From Lepisosteus oculatus (Eukaryota > Chordata > Actinopteri > Semionotiformes > Lepisosteidae): DNA of 64,000 nt. Of this stretch, positions 21,858 through 33,916 are shown piece after piece (the stretch's first letter is position 1; each line of letters begins with the position of its first letter). Location: assembly GCF_040954835.1 (NCBI RefSeq), contig NC_090708.1, forward strand, positions 27,106,001-27,170,000, written 5' to 3'. The position numbers were made by a program, and so were the translations under genes. The notes below the pieces were generated by a model. It was not told the DNA's origin, searched no databases, and saw only the letters and a list, made by a program, of their open reading frames with translations.

Positions 21858-22654
21858 TAAATGTAGTAACTTGTGTGTTGTATGTTTTGTTGTGTGTAGT
21901 GTGGTTTGTGTCTTCTCATTGTTAATAAACATTTGTTTAACGAAGTGTGCCTGGATTATTACTCCTTCCTCCAAAGCTGTGCCAGAGAACAAAGAATTCA
22001 CATGCCTCTAATTATACTTACTGCTCAGGTACAATATATTCTGGAGAAATCACTTACAAGCTGGAGGATATGAATAACTATTTTACTTATTTACTAAACC
22101 GCTCAGTCATTTCCTGATTTCCACCAGTAACTCTCCATTTTTAACAATATGACAAAGTGTTACATAAAAAATCTCCTTTTTGTAGTTTAGTTTATTATCT
22201 AAGACACGTGTAAGAACTGTCATTTCATTTTGACTGAGCATTTTTATATTTATCATTAGGTCTGTTTAGTTGCTTTTTTGCAAATGCAAAATTAAGATAT
22301 TTTGGTTAAAGTGATTTGCCACAAAGTGATTTTTGTTTTGGATTATTTATGAAATTGTTCTCCATTTGCTTGTATAGTAAAGTCTAGATCACACAGGTTA
22401 ATTACAACGGTAATTATATTAATTATTATTGGTGCTTAGACAAAATATAAAAAGATATCTTTAATAAAATACTATTCTAGAGCCTAGGAAAAAAGCACTG
22501 TATCAGACACTGATTTTAAAAAAATCCTTTATAATAGTTTGTATATTTTGTCTCATCTAAAAGAAAGAGTACACAGGGACAAACTGGAGACATCCTGACA
22601 AGTTTAAATCATCTAGCCCTTTCAGAGAGTTGTATCTAAAGAATATCTCTGGGA

Positions 22655-22835
22655 GGCCAGAGGGGTAAGAGAAAGGAAAAAGGGTAAGAGTCAGGGTTAT
22701 TTCTCCAATAGTTGTGTGATGTCAGTTTCTCCTAAAGCATGTATAGTATCTCTGACATGACTGATTATAATTTATACCTTTGGTGACTCATCATAAAGCT
22801 GAGTGTATTCCTATTAAACACAAGAAACCAAAAGT
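22655..22835. repeat. Direct duplication, partner at 21060-21265
   Basis: Second copy of the segment described at 21060, more diverged and AT-richer. Confidence 0.5.
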
Positions 22836-24010
22836 GTTTGCCTCCCTAATTATCAAGTTCTGATCTTAATTTTCTCTCCTACGGACCATTTTTTGCATGT
22901 TTGTCATAGTATGATCTCCACTCTCTCCTTACTGTCTATATTAGATCCCTGATGCTGCCTCTGTCTGTAGAAAGATATAGTGGTGCAGCACCTTATTTTT
23001 ATCAAGCTGTTTTCTAACCTGGCCATTCTCCAACCTTCACAAAACTATTCTTTTAAATGGGAAAGGGAATGGTGTGATCTTAATGTCCCAAAACTGTACA
23101 CCTGTACTCTTATTCTACATGTGTTGGTAACAGTTATTCTTTTATTTGTACAGTATTGTCTAAAATATATTATTTATACTTTTATTTGTAAACTAAAGTT
23201 ATATTTTTATGATTACAGAGGTATCTCTGTGATACCTCACATACATTTGGGGTTTATACAGGGTCATTCCTAGGGCTGGGCAAATTGAAGCCCATGACTT
23301 AATGCGACCACCCTTTTGTGGGACTGTAGAAATTGGTGATAAATAGACTATTAATAATCAATGATCAGAAATTGAAATCATTATTTGATAATAGCATAAT
23401 ACTGTATATTAGAATGAACCAGTCACACAGATGTTTAGAAATATGATTTACTGTACATTAGTATTGTACATAACAAAATGAAAACAAGGCAAATAATAAG
23501 ATGGCTTGGAATAATATTTGAATATGTGGTTTTCAGTTCTGGCTATTATAATGTAATAGTGCTCAATTAATATATATATATGTTAAATATAACATAATTA
23601 ATATATATATATGTTAAATATAAGAACAAACAAGATTGTATTTCTTCTTTCTAAGGATCAGAGTGGAATTAATTGTTACTTGCTCTTGTGGTCTGAGATC
23701 TGTCAGGAGATTAACAATTTGGGTGAAAATGTCTTTTTATCCACAGAACATTCTATTTTTGATTCATTTTCCCAACAATTTAAAACACGATAATACATAT
23801 GTAAACAAGAAATGTATCACCCATAACAATAAATATGTTGTAATTTACCTGTAACATTCACTGAGCAAAAATGCCACATGCGTTGATTGATAATGTAATT
23901 ACACATCTAAGTATTTTGCAGTGATTGTGAGGAATTAGACTCTAAATAATACTTGTCCATTCTTCAATGATTCGGAGATCAAAAGGTATTGTCAGGACTC
24001 AAACCTGAGT
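22836..24010. other. 3' flank of OR gene 2, with a 31-bp tandem duplication
   Basis: AT-rich. A unit starting 'aattaatatatatatatgtt' at 23565 is repeated exactly one period (31 bp) later at 23596. The ORFs of 60-97 codons here are AT-rich chance frames. Confidence 0.5.
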
Positions 24011-24985
24011 TTAGTGTGTTGTGGTCACAGAGTTTTTTGAATTTGGTAGAAATTGAGCTTTGAATCTGAAGTGCCTCTGAGCTGCTGCCTTGATTTTTTC
24101 ATTCCTTAAGCTGTAAATGATGGGGTTAACCAATGGGACAAGGAAGTAGTTCAGTCCACCAATGAAGATGCGTCCATCAGGAGAGATACTCTCCACTCTC
24201 AGACCACTATACACCACAGCAGTGGACACATAGTACAGAAAGACTGCCATCATGTGTGAAGAGCACATAGAGAAAGCTTTTTTACGGCTCTCTACAGTTT
24301 TCATTTTTATCACTGACCATAAAATTCTACAGTAGGACCACAGGACAAACAGGAAAGTAACATAAATCACAATCATGGCAAGTAGCAGAGCGAAGTTCAC
24401 TTGTACTGTAATGTCACCACAGGCTAAGGACATTACAGTGGGGTAATCACAGAAACAATGAAGAATATAGTTGGAGCCACAGAATGGTAGATGAGATGCC
24501 AATACTACAGAGACAAGAGGTACCAGGAAACCAATCACCCAAACTGTGGCCGTTATTGTAAGACAGACCTTTGTGTTGATGATGTTATTGTAATGCAGTG
24601 GTTTCACTACAGCAATATATCTGTCGTAAGCCATAACTGCTACAAGAAATTCTTCTGTAGCCCCAACTGAGATAATAAAGTACATCTGTGCAAAACAGCC
24701 TGTAAGGGAGATGGTCCTATCAATGGTCAGAAATACTGCTAGCATCTTGGGTATGAGTGACACTGTTGTCAAAATATCTAAGAAAGCTAAATTCCACAAG
24801 AAGAAATACATGGGCATGTGTAGTCGGTGGTCCAGGGCAACTAACACCACTATGAGGAGATTGCCAATGAATGTGGCCAGGAAGAGGATGAGGAAGAAGA
24901 TAAAGAGGGCAGTGTAGTGTTCCTGTAGGCCAGGAACTCCTACAATTATGAACTCAGAATGATGGGTAATATTGGAGCCATCCAT
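24011..24985 (-). CDS. Olfactory receptor, intact (OR gene 2)
   Basis: A 324-residue odorant GPCR. I start it at MDGSNITHHSEF, which aligns with MNSSNVTLHSEF of the other two. The open frame runs 38 codons further upstream, but that extension is untypical. A good acceptor (tttatctccctag|ACC) ends at 25006, just 20 bp before the chosen ATG. Landmarks are intact: glycosylation site NIT, GN in TM1, PMYFFLWNLA, MAYDRYIAVVKPLHY, KAFSMCSSHMMAVF, PLVNPIIYSLRN. The putative exon 1 lies at 30864, giving an intron of about 5.9 kb. It shares most residues with OR genes 1 and 3. The ligand is unknown. Confidence 0.96.
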   Translation of the reverse strand: MDGSNITHHSEFIIVGVPGLQEHYTALFIFFLILFLATFIGNLLIVVLVALDHRLHMPMYFFLWNLAFLDILTTVSLIPKMLAVFLTIDRTISLTGCFAQMYFIISVGATEEFLVAVMAYDRYIAVVKPLHYNNIINTKVCLTITATVWVIGFLVPLVSVVLASHLPFCGSNYILHCFCDYPTVMSLACGDITVQVNFALLLAMIVIYVTFLFVLWSYCRILWSVIKMKTVESRKKAFSMCSSHMMAVFLYYVSTAVVYSGLRVESISPDGRIFIGGLNYFLVPLVNPIIYSLRNEKIKAAAQRHFRFKAQFLPNSKNSVTTTH

Positions 24986-25005
24986 GGTTGAGAATCTCAC
25001 AAGGT

Positions 25006-25007
25006 CT
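25006..25007 (-). promoter_or_regulatory. Splice acceptor upstream of OR gene 2
   Basis: Pyrimidine tract 'ttatttttatctccct' followed by AG. It decides against the extended N-terminus and fits a spliced 5' UTR beginning at 25005. Confidence 0.6.
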
Positions 25008-25099
25008 AGGGAGATAAAAATAATTATCTTTATTTTATTTAAGTATTCACCATCATAATAAAACAAAAACAAAAGCTTTAAAAACACACACATAAACAT

Positions 25100-27470
25100 T
25101 TCCTATCAATTAATACATGAAACACGAAATAAACAGGTAGAGTATAAAATTAGTTTAAAACTACTGACACACCTTGAGTAGAGAGATCATTCTAGGACCA
25201 GAGCAATAAGCATGATCTAAGTTTTGAAGCCCACAAAAACAAATTGTATTGTGTATTTTGTCTCGACCTTTCCCATCCCATGGCACACCTACTGAAGACT
25301 AATAAAAAACAAATGGTACCCACTGGCTCCTTCCTGCTAAATACATGTTCAAGTCACTGGGACAAATACATTATTATTCATATAAAAAATAAAGCTTATT
25401 TAAATGTTTAATCTGATTTTGAGTGGATAGTTGCCTCCATGATAAAACATGAAGCCGTTTCTCAACTGCGGACTCTCTGTTGTAATTTATGTACACAGAG
25501 CATGGCCTCTGTCTCATGTGTGTATACCAACACTTCAGTTACTCTAGAAAAGGAATCTATATTATTTGTTTTTCATTTTTTTAACATTTCCAAATTTTGG
25601 TGACACATTTGTTAATGTTTGTTGACACAACAGTTGCAAAATGCTGGAAAACAGACACAATTAATATGCATTATTAATCATACATTATAAAGTGCCTTGT
25701 AAAAATACTCACACTCCTACAAGGTTTCCTTATTCTGTTACAGTCTGAGTGGCCATCATGACACTTTCGAATTTGATGTTATGTTTTCTTTATATTAGAA
25801 TCAGCTTCATACTGGTGAAGTTAAAAATACTGGAAGTAATGCATTCTTCAATAAAGTAGAAGATTCTCAACTGCCTAAGATTTTAGCCCATTTTCTACAG
25901 CAACCCTGAATCAGTCCAAATGCACAAAAAATGCTGAAAGGTCAGAAAATCAGTGCAATGGTTACTGTCTGTTTTTAATCAAAATGGCTTAACTGGTTTC
26001 ATAATAAATGCATGTTTATTCAGATCAGTGTTAATTTAGTCACCATTTTTTGATGTAGTCATCATCTTAGTCAAGTTGATTAAAATGTGTTTTAGCTTTA
26101 GTCGCATTTTAGTCGTACACTTTTAATCTAGTCAACTAAATATTGAATATAATTACTCAGTTTTGCAGTTTTAATAAGGTCACATTTTAGTCATGCAGTT
26201 TAATTTAGTTATTAAATAACATAAATGTATAGGAGTTTTAGTTTTATTTAAGTCTAAAATTCCTTTAATTCTTTTAATCTTTATATTTAACATGTATCTT
26301 ACTTATTCAGTTTATTTGGAAAATTAAAGAAATTAAGTTTAGTCCTTTTCTTAATGTACACATGTTCTAACTGGATAGGCTTAAAAAGGATTTTACGCTG
26401 TCATTTTAACATTTTCAAAATAAAATATGATCAAATTGAAGTCACAATTTATTTCTGACAGAGTGCCATTACGAAGCTCAAGTGCAGCACACATAGTGTG
26501 TGTGTGACCAATCTCTCACATTTAAAAGAGAAACTTATTTCTTGCACATTAATCAGTAACCAAGATGTGCAATTTTTTTTAGATATCAAGTTATCTATTT
26601 AATATCTTGACTAGCTACAATGAAAATGTATCAGTGCAGGGGCATCTGGGTGCTGCTGATTCATATGTTGTTTCAAATTTGTTGTAGTTCTTTAGCTCAT
26701 AATATAGCTGCATTCTGTTTCTTTATCTTCAGTAATGTTTTAACATTGCTTCCTGGTTTGCTCGTCATATATAAAGTATTGCTAGACTCTGGATCTTTTT
26801 TCATCCAAATGAAAGTCAGTGTTTCTTGGTTCTTTTACTTTTCTAATCAAGGTGCACTAGTTTTCTTAATCTTATTAGCACAGTGCAGAAATTGTATTAT
26901 TTATCTGGGTGCCAATGAATTAATACAACATAAGGGTTAATGATATGAGGCGTGGAAATGATCAAGTGGAAATGAGAGACCGATACAAAAAAGAAAAGAG
27001 GAAAGGAAAAGGCACACCACTATACTTGCCAAGTACTGCGTAGCATTAACCATGATGTCCCCTTTTAATTTATTCAAACAAAAATGCAAAGGCATTAAGT
27101 CTTTTTCATCATCATTTTGAATTATTTTTATGAGCATATTTTCAGAAAATGGATCGACTCTCAACCTCAGTAATGATGAATTGTCTAGTATCAATGTGGC
27201 AGTGTTGAGCATCCTAAGGAAGAAAAACGTTGAGCAGAGTAGGACACTGTTCATCACCCAAAGGACGAACCACCAATGAGGTATTTTCAGAGTGGGTACC
27301 AAGCATACACTTGATAACTTTCTAAACCAATCACCTTCTGTGATGTCACACATTCAAAGCTAGCATACAACTTATTTTTGTTGGTTAACTCACTGGCTCC
27401 TCTTTCCAACTAACCTGCCCCGCCAATTTTTCCATCTACAGTATGTGAAAACGTAAACTTAAATGTGAGG
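25100..27470. other. Presumed OR gene 2 intron, part 1
   Basis: Mostly AT-rich. 25690-25800 ('cttgtaaaaatactcacactcctac') resembles the end of a fish DNA transposon. 26030-26260 is packed with 'tttagtc' and 'tagtca' words, like internally repetitive hAT-type elements. A 138-codon minus-strand frame at 26937-27353 has hydrophobic stretches but no family I recognise. Confidence 0.4.
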
Positions 27471-27475
27471 CTGGG

Positions 27476-27944
27476 AGTCACGAAGCAGTTAATTCTGGGC
27501 CCTATGCAGACGACGTGAGCCAGAATTGTGAAGATACACTAGGGAGAAAGTCATGCAGGAAAGGGTCTGGATACTGGGGGGCGTGTCCGAGGTGAGCAGG
27601 TGTCCTGGGGAAGTGAGTCCGGGCGAACAAACAAAGCCAAAGTCCAAACAGGGAATCCAAACGAAAGAGTAGAGTCCAAGGCCAGGAGATCCATCCAAGG
27701 GTTAAAAGCATGAGCCGGGTCGGGACCGGCGGGGCAGGGAATCAGGAACAGAAGGTTAAAACCATAATGGAGCCAGACGCAGCAGGACCCCGGGCTCTCA
27801 TGAAGCAGAGTTCAATGAGGAAGGTGAAGTGAAGTCTGCGTCTGGCTTTTAAGGGGGAGCGGGAATAAGGAAAAGGTGCAGAAAATGGGAGAAAACAAGG
27901 AAGGGCTGGAGCACCCTTAAGAGGAGGGGTTAGCGATCGTGACA
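27476..27944 (-). mobile_element. Solo LTR, gypsy-type (family LTR-C)
   Basis: 469 bp flanked by the 5-bp duplication CTGGG (27471-27475 and 27945-27949). The right end reads ...CGTGACA and the left end AGTCACG, where the terminal T of TGTCACG has changed to A. The interior is G/A-rich on the plus strand, as in the other gypsy-type LTRs on the minus strand. No internal region is adjacent. Confidence 0.8.
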
Positions 27945-27949
27945 CTGGG

Positions 27950-30863
27950 AGGGTAAGTCTGTAAAAAGTTCTGCAAAAGAAGAAATCTTGTGTTCTAGAA
28001 CCCACAGCTAATTGGACTCTTACTCTTTTGTCAATATTCTGTGTATTCTAGTATATTCAGTAAAAAGCTATAACTGGAACGAACCTTGACTCCCACTGTC
28101 TCATTTGTGGCCAGACCCAACGGCTGTGCATAGACTTTTAAAGTCCAAAGTTCAACAGGACACTTACTTCTTGCAATGATGTCCCCTGTTTCTCTGGCAC
28201 CAGGGCACTCCCTACACAGAGCAAGCAACTGAAAAATTGGACCATAGACCAGTCCAGCCATCTCAGTCTTCTTAGCAGGTAGTTTAAATTCATAAAGAAC
28301 ATTTAGCTAGTGGATCTTTGAGTATAAAATGTCTTTATTTTCATTATAATTCTTGAGAGTTGATCTATTATTCCAAACACATTTGATAGTTTAATTCATG
28401 ATAGAAGACACATATTTACTTGTATCTGACAATACAACTGTGATGTGATTATCTGAAACTGATAAAACCTACAAGCTAGAGAATAGAATGTTATAGTCAA
28501 TGTATTTTATTTAACTTATTATTCTCTTTGTAATTCCTGAGTGAACGATCACCTTTTGCGTCAAAGCAGATTGTTTCACATACAGGTATAATTTCTATTG
28601 CATTTGTTGTTTTGTTTTTCATGTTTTTGGTCCTATATCAATATGTTCAATATCATTTTAGGACATGAATACTTGATGACTTTTAGGAATCAAACATAAT
28701 AAAAAAAGTAAAAAACCTTCACACCCCTTCCTCTTATTTTGTTCCGTAAGAGATCCCAATCTTTCTGTCGAAATTCTGTTGAATTTTGTTTATTTTTATG
28801 ACTCAAGGTTTTTTTTTTTTCTATGACAGTGCTCTTTGAGTGAATGTGACCTATGTGCTTCCAGATGGTTGTGGCATGTCATAACCTTCCCAGTGAGGGT
28901 TTGACAGTTTGGGCCCGATAATTTTTATTTTTTAATAATAATCACTGTGTTTTTTTTTTATTTAGAGATATAACATCAGAGAAAACACTTTGACTTGGAT
29001 AATGACTGAGGTACCCTTAAACTGCACAGTGACTTTTAGGGCAAATCTGTGTGATCAGATTCCTTTTCTCATTTCCAGAATATGTTTCCTTTACCCTTGT
29101 TAAGTGTGAATTCCCAGTTTGTCCATTTGTCATATTTTTTTTTAAAGCAGGTTTTCCCACAAAAGTTTTCACAAAAATAAAATTTAAAAATAAATCTGTC
29201 TCCAAAAAAAAAGTGGAAGGGAAAAATATATTCTAACTGATTTCAAATTTTACCTCTTCAAATTGTGTGTAATAAAATGAAACCAAAACAAAACATTTAA
29301 TAATGTTATTATTATGCCAGTCATGACTGAATTAAATAACGAAAGAACAAAATATAATCTTCCAAATTAATGGTAATGTTCAAAATTACATTTATTCTCA
29401 AAACTGTTATCTAGAATTAAATCATCTTTCATGTTTCTAGACTGATATTTTATGTAAATATGACGTCATATTTGTAAACATTTACACATTTCATGGTATT
29501 GTGATCACAAGTGCTCCTTGTATTATATATTCTTTGAATTATAGAAAATATCTAATACATTATTAACATAGGATAAATACATACATCATGGATTTATATA
29601 TTTATACATCAGACGTTTTGTAGCTCCTATTCAGCTTTGTGAATTTATTTATTTTTTCCTTGGTGCTCATCCTGGTGTAATTTATAACTAATATGGTCTG
29701 TCATTAATTTCAGATCCTAAAGAGAGCTGTATTTGTTCAAAGTTATTTACACACTGAGACAGGGTTGCAACAACTTCTACTTCCTTTTTGTTGCATGAGA
29801 GGTGAAATTCAACATCTTCTGCATGCTCATTAATTCTGATGTCAGATAATATCTGAAATAAAGTAAATATCTTTTTTGTTTTCAGTTTATATAAGCACTT
29901 CTTCTAAGAAATATTTGCTTCACTGAAACACAGTAGTTCATCCCTTTGGTATTCTTTGTCTGTTCATTCTGAGTCTTCACAATACTAAATGTTAGCTAAA
30001 CTTGTCTGAGTCATACATCAGAATGCAGTGACTGGCTGATTCTTATCAGTGTTTGGACTGTTCTTTTTTTTTGGGGGGGGGGAGGAACAGTCTCACTAAA
30101 TTAAAAACACAGTATCTCACATAAATATAATTTGAATAGATAATCCTGATATTTAGTGCTCTGTGTCTCAGTCTCACTATATGTACTGTATTCAGTGTAT
30201 GTGTACACACATTGAAGTGCTTTAACTAGTGGCCTAATCTTGGAGACAGTAAACCTAGTTCATCATTTATCAATCTTAGTTCATATTGATCAGAATCTTC
30301 AAAAAACAATCCCAAAATTTTAAGGTAAATTATACGAGTACTAAATATGAAGTGTTGTACGTATCCCATTTGACAAAAAAATCTTATTCACTGTCAGGCA
30401 TTTTTAGCCTTAACATTAGTTGTTCCTTTCTACACATTCGTAAAGTTATAATACTTTACAAATACTTTAAAATAATGTATTTTCTTAAATACAAATATAC
30501 CACAATTGAGTGTTCTAAGTAGAACAGTGTTTCTGCATTAAGAAGTATTATAGAAAGAAAGGAGTAAGTCGGTGCAAAATGCCCATGATTTGTTGCATTC
30601 TAATTTGTTGCAATCCAACAATATTATATAGAGATTATGTTTACTGTATGTACTAAGGTTTATGAAAATTATAGATTTAAAAAATGTTATGAGAAATATT
30701 AGAACTGTAAGTCCATTTATATCACATTTTTAATTATAATAATAACTTAGCAGGCAAGAATGTGAAATAATTTTTAAATGTGAAAAAAAAATCTATTCTC
30801 CTTAAAAGGAAAATATGATATGAAGAAAATAAACTGAATCAGAAAATACAGAGAGTCACATAC
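27950..30863. other. Presumed OR gene 2 intron, part 2
   Basis: Contains a 76-codon minus-strand frame at 28031-28261 that begins MAGLVYGPIFQLL and is not recognised. The rest is AT-rich with T runs (28810, 28950, 30065) and no identified element. Confidence 0.4.
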
Positions 30864-31070
30864 CTGGAGTTTGTTCTCTGTGCTCTTCCTGCACAGGACA
30901 CACCTGTTGGACAAGAAACTCTTCCTCTCGTCTCAGCTGCTTTTATGGGCAGCTCTTCCCAGTGACCCCAGAGGCCGCTGAAAACAGAACTGTAGCTGTA
31001 GCTCTTATTAATCTGGAGAGACAAAAAGTGAGCTCTGGAGGAAACGGGCCCAAAATAGCAAACCACAAAA
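30864..31070 (-). promoter_or_regulatory. Putative promoter and non-coding exon 1 of OR gene 2
   Basis: TATA-like 'cccataaaagc' (30950-30960) and donor CTCCAG|GTATGTGAC at 30864|30863 on the minus strand. Upstream is a shared 'gtctctccagattaataagagctacagct', with an ATTAAT core of the kind bound by homeodomain factors. It is clearly homologous to the modules at 17120 and 39094. Confidence 0.72.
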
Positions 31071-31289
31071 ACCCACTTCTTGTTTATCTTTATGTTTGTT
31101 ATACTTTTATGTTTGTTAAATAACCAAGAATTCTGTTGTATGTAATGTTGTTTATTGGTGTAGTTAAAAAAAAACAATTAAGATGTGCCTTTCAGGGGAA
31201 ATCTTTCTGTTTTCCAATGTTGAGGACAAATAATAGCTCACCATCATCACCATCGTGTCAGAGTACAACATTTGAAAAGATCTACAGTT

Positions 31290-31570
31290 TTTGGTGTTTT
31301 CATTCAGAGTTTGGTAACAAGGTCAATACACTATTTAGTGCTGGAAATGGCGCTGTAATTAATATGGTGTAATTAAAGGTAATGTGTACATTTGTGCAGA
31401 GCAGTATGACAAGCTATTTTGTCCTGCAATTGATATTGATTTGATGACCATCATTAGCAGTGTGAAAGTCAAGAAAGCCAGGTTTCACAGCAGGAATCCC
31501 AGCTGCACAGAAAGAAATGCATGGATGTGTGAAACTGGTGGTTCAAGGGAGAAATGTTTAAATTGTTAAA
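31290..31570 (-). pseudogene. Olfactory receptor relic
   Basis: Aligns with the TM2-TM3 coding region of the OR at 24011. 'gtgtacatttgtgcagagcag' matches 'aagtacatctgtgcaaaacag'. 'aagaaagccaggtttcacag' matches 'aagaaagctaaattccacaa'. 'atgcatggatgtgtgaaact' with 'ggtggttcaaggg' matches 'atacatgggcatgtgtagtc' with 'ggtggtccagggc'. The frame is broken and neither end is present. It lies about 220 bp upstream of the exon-1 module of OR gene 2. It is another dead member of the tandem family. Confidence 0.62.
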
Positions 31571-32433
31571 GCTATTACCTAGATTGGTATTGCAGTTTGA
31601 ACTTTTTTGTTTAAAAATTCTCACCTGCTTCAAGCATACCACTCTAGTTTGAGTAAGTTTTTACAAAGTACACTTCTAAAAACATTAAGCAAAAATACAG
31701 TAAGTCAAAGCTTAATTTTCCATCCTGCCACTTCCCATAAAAGAGTTACACAAATGTATTCTGTATCATATATTCACATCTGTCTGGCAAAAAAATCCAG
31801 ATACTGCTTGGATAAACTGCTGCCACTGTTAACAGGGAGGTTCTTCCTGGGAAAAGTTCAGTCAGCATGAAGCTTCAGCACGATCTTCCAGTTTTGCCCC
31901 AGTAATATCACTACAGATGGACACTAAGACAACAGAAAAGCATTGGACACTGACCAAAACCCACAAATCCAGATAGTTGTCTCTTTTGTCTTATTGAGCA
32001 GGAATTAGAAATCCATAAACAAGCTGGTTATTGGATGCGCTATACTATATTTCAGTGTTCACATTACAGACCTTGAGAATTGACTTGTCCTAAACACCTA
32101 AGCACAGTTTTTAATAACATTTAAATCATGATAGTAAAAATGTAATTACTAGGCTTTGAGTATTTAAATTTTGAATAGGTATTTGAAACTGATTAACCTT
32201 CAAGGCAATTTTAGCATGTTACATTAAAATCACTATTTTAACCCTTATATATTTGCATCTTTGTCTTAACATGCGTCTATGTCTTTGTAGACCTCAAGTG
32301 AAGATCAGCTTCACTTAGTATCTAGGCAGATTGTTTAAATGTACTGTTACTTTGGCTGGTTTAACTTGAATTTATTTGTTAATAAAATCAAGTTGCTTAC
32401 TTTGAATCCGTGTGCAGAGACTGCCTGTTGTCC
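31571..32433. other. No identified feature
   Basis: AT-rich sequence with only short chance frames. Confidence 0.4.
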
Positions 32434-33008
32434 TGTCAATGTTAGGACCATGGACTGGGATCTGTGCCAGGTCTTGTAGTAGACTCTATGTGATGCGGTA
32501 AGAGCTGGAGAAAATAAGAGGCGTGTTAAAAGGAAACAGAGGGGTTTAATAGTGCACAAAATAATAGTGACAGTCCGTGAGACATTGAACGAGGGAGACA
32601 AAGAATGGCATCCAAATCCAAACAGGTCCAAAGGCAGGTCAGGGTACAGTCTGGGAGTCCAGCTGCAAGTAATCCATCCTGGGACGCAACAAGGTTAAAA
32701 TCCCCGGAGGGGGAAAACACGAACAGACAAAACACGGAGGTCCAAGGGTGACAGGGCGAAATCCTTCAGACCCCGGGCTCAGGAAGCGGGAGGTGTCGGG
32801 GATGAGGTCTATGCCCTCAGGAGATGGACGTTGGGTTTCCTGGTGCTAGACGGGCCTCCCAACATCCTTACCCTAATGATGAGCCTCGAGGACTGGAGGA
32901 GCTAGTCTTTAAATAATACACCTAAGAAGGTACACCTGGGGAGCTTAATCACAGGAACAATAACAGGAGTAGTGGAGTGTACTCTAGGGAGGGATGTCAG
33001 GCGTGACA
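32434..33008 (-). mobile_element. Solo LTR related to the element at 14633
   Basis: The right end is ...GGCGTGACA at 33008; the left end is approximate (TGTCAATG at 32434). The part at 32760-32900 matches the LTR of the 14633 element on the opposite strand, including 'cctatgccctcagg', 'ggacgt', 'cctggtgctag' and 'acatcc'. Target duplications are not visible. The ORFs within it are not genes. Confidence 0.65.
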
Positions 33009-33916
33009 GTTGATTGATTCCTTACAGCTAATAAAACACTAACACATTTACTGTAACGATATCTAAATGTGCCAGTAAATTCACACAACAGTACAACAAT
33101 AATGGACACTGAGAGACAAAAATACAGCAAAAGAAAAGGACATACACAGAAGATGTAATATGATGTATTTATATTTTTAGAAAGCTTTTTATGTTCCTCA
33201 TAGAAGACTTCTTTTACAGTAGGCATTCAAGTAATGCATGTCATTGGATTGAGAGCTATTTAATGGACAGGAGGTAAAGGTAAGGGGTGAAAATAATGCT
33301 CACACTGTGGTGATGTACAGTAAATAGTGGAATAGAACACATATCTTTATTAAGCTGCTCTACCTATTTTATATCACTTATCTAAATTCCAACATAGCTA
33401 ATAAAGTAAAAAGGATTGCAGATTATATCAAAATAGGAGCATTAGCACACATTTTAGAGACAGAAAAGAAAAATAACAACAGATTTAGATACAATTCAAG
33501 ACTGGGCAAACTTATATATAATTATGCTAAAAATTGACTTAACTTTAAAGTACAGAGAATTTAATCAGATTGGTTCAATACATTAACTTTTCAATTCATT
33601 TTTTATATTCTACCAATATTCACTCTTTTGCAAAGTCCACAATGGCAATACGAGCTGACAATGTCCAAAAGTGCTTAGTGCCAGATTAACTTACATAGAA
33701 ATGACCAACAGGTTATTAACTACCAGTAATTAAAAACTAATAAAAAAACACAGCACATCATCAAGCAATTTTTATTAAAATATACAGAACTAAAACACAT
33801 TAATTCCTCAGTAATACTAAAGCTATCATAAGAAATTCAATTCAATCCCTGTAACTGTGCATTTTGCCCTGTGTTTCTTTTTCAGAGTGTATTATATTAA
33901 AATATCTCCAACTGTT
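33009..33916. other. 3' flank of OR gene 3
   Basis: AT-rich sequence. It presumably includes the 3' UTR. No repeat or gene is recognised. Confidence 0.4.
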
